Shown piece after piece: positions 5,279 to 6,676 of a stretch of DNA of 6,676 nt. The translations under genes and the position numbers were made by a program. This DNA is from Bacteriovoracaceae bacterium (lineage in GTDB: Bacteria; Bdellovibrionota; Bacteriovoracia; Bacteriovoracales; Bacteriovoracaceae), in contig JAGSHJ010000168.1 of assembly GCA_023954595.1 (NCBI GenBank), positions 1-6,676 of the forward strand. The letters are read 5' to 3'. The notes under the pieces are model-generated. The model had not been told where the DNA came from, ran no database searches, and worked only from the letters and a program-made list of their open reading frames with translations. The number at the start of each line of letters is the position of its first letter. Position 1 is the stretch's first letter.

Positions 5279-6363
5279 TGAAATTTTTAATAGCTCTATT
5301 AATTTTTTCCACTTACGTTGAGGCCAGAGAAGAGAGGTATCTAGGAAGAAGTGCCCGCGGGTTATTGATGGGGGATGCGTACACCGCTTTGGCCGATGAT
5401 GAGTATACCTTGTTTTATAACCCTGCCGTATTGGGAAGACATAAAGGTTTTTCATTCTGGGCAATTAACCCTTCACTCTCTGTCACCAATCCTTTGAAAG
5501 AAGACCTTGATGACTTTAGCAATCTTGGCTCTGATCCCGCAGATATTTCTTCTGCAATAATGGGAAAGCCAATTCACATTGGTCTTGGCGCTAACCCTGG
5601 TTTTAAAATGGGAAGGTTTGGGCTGAATGCGATTGTTAATTACAATTCAAATTTCACGCTACTTAATGAAGTAACTCCAATGTTAGATGTTGATCATCGC
5701 TATGACAGAGGCTTCATCATGGGCTATGGCTTTCCTCTTTCTACTGATGGGCTATCTGTTGGCTTTGCTGCGAAATATCTCAAACGTGAATCTATCTTTG
5801 GTACTTATAATCTAACTAGTCCAACTGTTATAGATGCATTTGGTTCAGGGGATCCTGAGGACATTATGAATGCTCTAGGACAAGTAACAGGTAGAGGATG
5901 GGGCTTTGATTTTGGATTGGATTATGTAAAAACATCAGGAGCTAAAACCGTCTCTGTGGGACTTTCGATGCTTGATCTTTATACAAATCTAACCACTGAG
6001 GATAATCCGGATAATAGAGAAGTTCAGCCACAGCCTATGCAGGTTAATCTAGGAACTGCATTAAGTGTTGAGGTCGGTCCTGGTTTAGACTTTACACTCT
6101 CTGGTGATATTAGAAACCTTGAACAACAGATGGAATTAATGAGGCGAGTGCGATTAGGAATTGAGATCGGTTTAACACCGGCATTTGCAATTCTTGGTGG
6201 CCTAAACGCTAATCAATACAGCTACGGCTTTAAGCTCAACACTGGGCTTTTAAAAATATATTGTGGATTTTATTCTGCAGACATTGGGGAAAAGCTTGGA
6301 CAACAGAAATCCGAAAGGGTGGCACTTTATCTAAGCCTGTTTGACTTTACATTTGATGGTTAA
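5278..6363 (+). CDS. Outer-membrane beta-barrel protein, PorV/UPF0164-like
   Basis: The 361-residue product begins with a signal peptide, MKFLIALLIFSTYVEA, with a likely cleavage after VEA (residue 16). The mature start has the pattern GRSARGLLMGDAYTALADDEYTLFYNPAVLG (23-53). This small-residue and NPA pattern is typical of PorV, UPF0164 and related FadL-like outer-membrane barrels. The remainder alternates hydrophobic and polar residues with many Gly, Asn and aromatic positions, as expected for antiparallel strands: for example LGANPGFKMGRFGLNAIVNY, VSVGLSMLDL, LNTGLLKIYCGFYSADIGE and the final VALYLSLFDFTF. The protein ends in DG rather than an aromatic residue, but a terminal strand with alternating aromatics is present just before. 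It overlaps the lipoprotein stop by one base, has only a weak ribosome binding site (GGAT, 5266-5269), and so is likely translated by coupling. The cargo or partner is unknown; the lipoprotein is the obvious candidate. Confidence 0.88.
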   Translation: MKFLIALLIFSTYVEAREERYLGRSARGLLMGDAYTALADDEYTLFYNPAVLGRHKGFSFWAINPSLSVTNPLKEDLDDFSNLGSDPADISSAIMGKPIHIGLGANPGFKMGRFGLNAIVNYNSNFTLLNEVTPMLDVDHRYDRGFIMGYGFPLSTDGLSVGFAAKYLKRESIFGTYNLTSPTVIDAFGSGDPEDIMNALGQVTGRGWGFDFGLDYVKTSGAKTVSVGLSMLDLYTNLTTEDNPDNREVQPQPMQVNLGTALSVEVGPGLDFTLSGDIRNLEQQMELMRRVRLGIEIGLTPAFAILGGLNANQYSYGFKLNTGLLKIYCGFYSADIGEKLGQQKSERVALYLSLFDFTFDG

Positions 6364-6403
6364 ACTTTTCTGACTTACAATTAATTAACATTCACCAGTT
6401 TCT

Positions 6404-6408
6404 GGAGG
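6404..6408 (+). promoter_or_regulatory. Ribosome binding site GGAGG of the PhoH-like gene
   Basis: GGAGG lies 7 nt before TTG 6416 and decides that unusual start codon: no ATG in frame precedes the PIN motif ILDTN. Its first two bases also form part of a small CCAG-TTT-CTGG inverted repeat (6395-6405). Confidence 0.75.
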
Positions 6409-6415
6409 AAATTCA

Positions 6416-6676
6416 TTGGCAACAACTAAAACCTTTATTCTTGACACAAACGTTCTACTTTTTGATCCATCGGCTATTAACAAGTTTGGAAAAAACAAGG
6501 TCTTCATACCTTTAGTAGTAATTGAAGAATTAGACCGATTCAAAAAAGATCAGAACGAAAACGGAAGAAACGCTAGATACTTCGCAAGGCTAGTCGATGA
6601 GCTAAGAGAGTCGGGCTCCCTTGTAAAAGGCGTTAAACTTGCCAATGAAGGGACACTACAAATTAGTATTATTCGC
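6416..6676 (+). CDS. PhoH family ATPase with N-terminal PIN domain, partial (first 87 residues)
   Basis: Only the N-terminal part is in the window. It starts at TTG with a good GGAGG site. The visible residues are a PIN-domain nuclease fold of the type fused to PhoH ATPases (the YlaK/PhoH2-like arrangement). The first conserved acidic residue is Asp10 in FILDTNVLLFDP. Next comes FIPLVVIEELDRFK (30-43) with the acidic cluster Glu37-Glu38-Asp40. NGRNARYFARLVDELRESG (49-67) then matches the helix usually seen in these proteins. In the family, the C-terminal PhoH domain is an ATPase with helicase-like motifs, and the full protein is thought to act on RNA in the cytoplasm. The PhoH domain itself is beyond the right edge, so the fusion is inferred from the N-terminal signature. 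A stand-alone PIN toxin is less likely given the RNAR..R..DELR pattern and the lack of an antitoxin gene upstream. It follows the barrel gene after 52 nt. Confidence 0.85.
   Translation, partial: MATTKTFILDTNVLLFDPSAINKFGKNKVFIPLVVIEELDRFKKDQNENGRNARYFARLVDELRESGSLVKGVKLANEGTLQISIIR

Noticed and set aside
6364..6403. Terminator or promoter between the barrel and PhoH-like genes
   Set aside because: The short AT-rich stretch has only a TTAATTAA palindrome and a 4-bp CCAG/CTGG stem, with no T-run and no paired -35/-10.

Overview
This AT-rich window (roughly 40% GC by eye) is gene-dense bacterial chromosome. It carries six genes on the + strand and one partial gene on the - strand. A lipoprotein with a clear lipobox and a signal-peptide beta-barrel protein show a Gram-negative envelope. 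A Bdellovibrio/Halobacteriovorax-like predator (Bdellovibrionota) would fit the composition and the many lineage-specific proteins, but that placement is inference. No mobile element, CRISPR array, tRNA or rRNA is visible.

Layout. Positions 1-1109 (-) hold the N-terminal part of a large protein I do not recognise, running off the left edge. Positions 1110-1324 are a divergent intergenic region with a symmetric ATTATAAT element that supplies a -10 hexamer on each strand. A tight rightward cluster follows: an acidic low-complexity protein with a small conserved-looking C-terminal domain (1325-1930), rsmD (16S rRNA guanine-N2 methyltransferase, 1935-2504), coaD (phosphopantetheine adenylyltransferase, 2534-3016) and a class I PLP aminotransferase (3016-4236, TAATG overlap with coaD). 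Next come a lipoprotein (4301-5278) and an outer-membrane beta-barrel protein (5278-6363), also joined by a TAATG overlap. From 6416 to the right edge is the start of a PIN-PhoH family ATPase gene.

The most interesting structure lies between the aminotransferase and the lipoprotein. A 10-bp hairpin (4271-4295) buries the lipoprotein's GGAGG ribosome binding site against a CCTCC. A consensus TATAAT sits at the loop of the same hairpin. Read-through mRNA from the upstream operon would therefore carry a masked ribosome binding site, while mRNA started by the local promoter would begin inside the hairpin and have a free one. This resembles the logic of phage T4 genes such as e and soc, and would uncouple the envelope pair from the housekeeping operon at translation.

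The upstream cluster combines ribosome modification and CoA synthesis with an aminotransferase and an unknown acidic protein. The lipoprotein and barrel are likely made together and may act together at the outer membrane.
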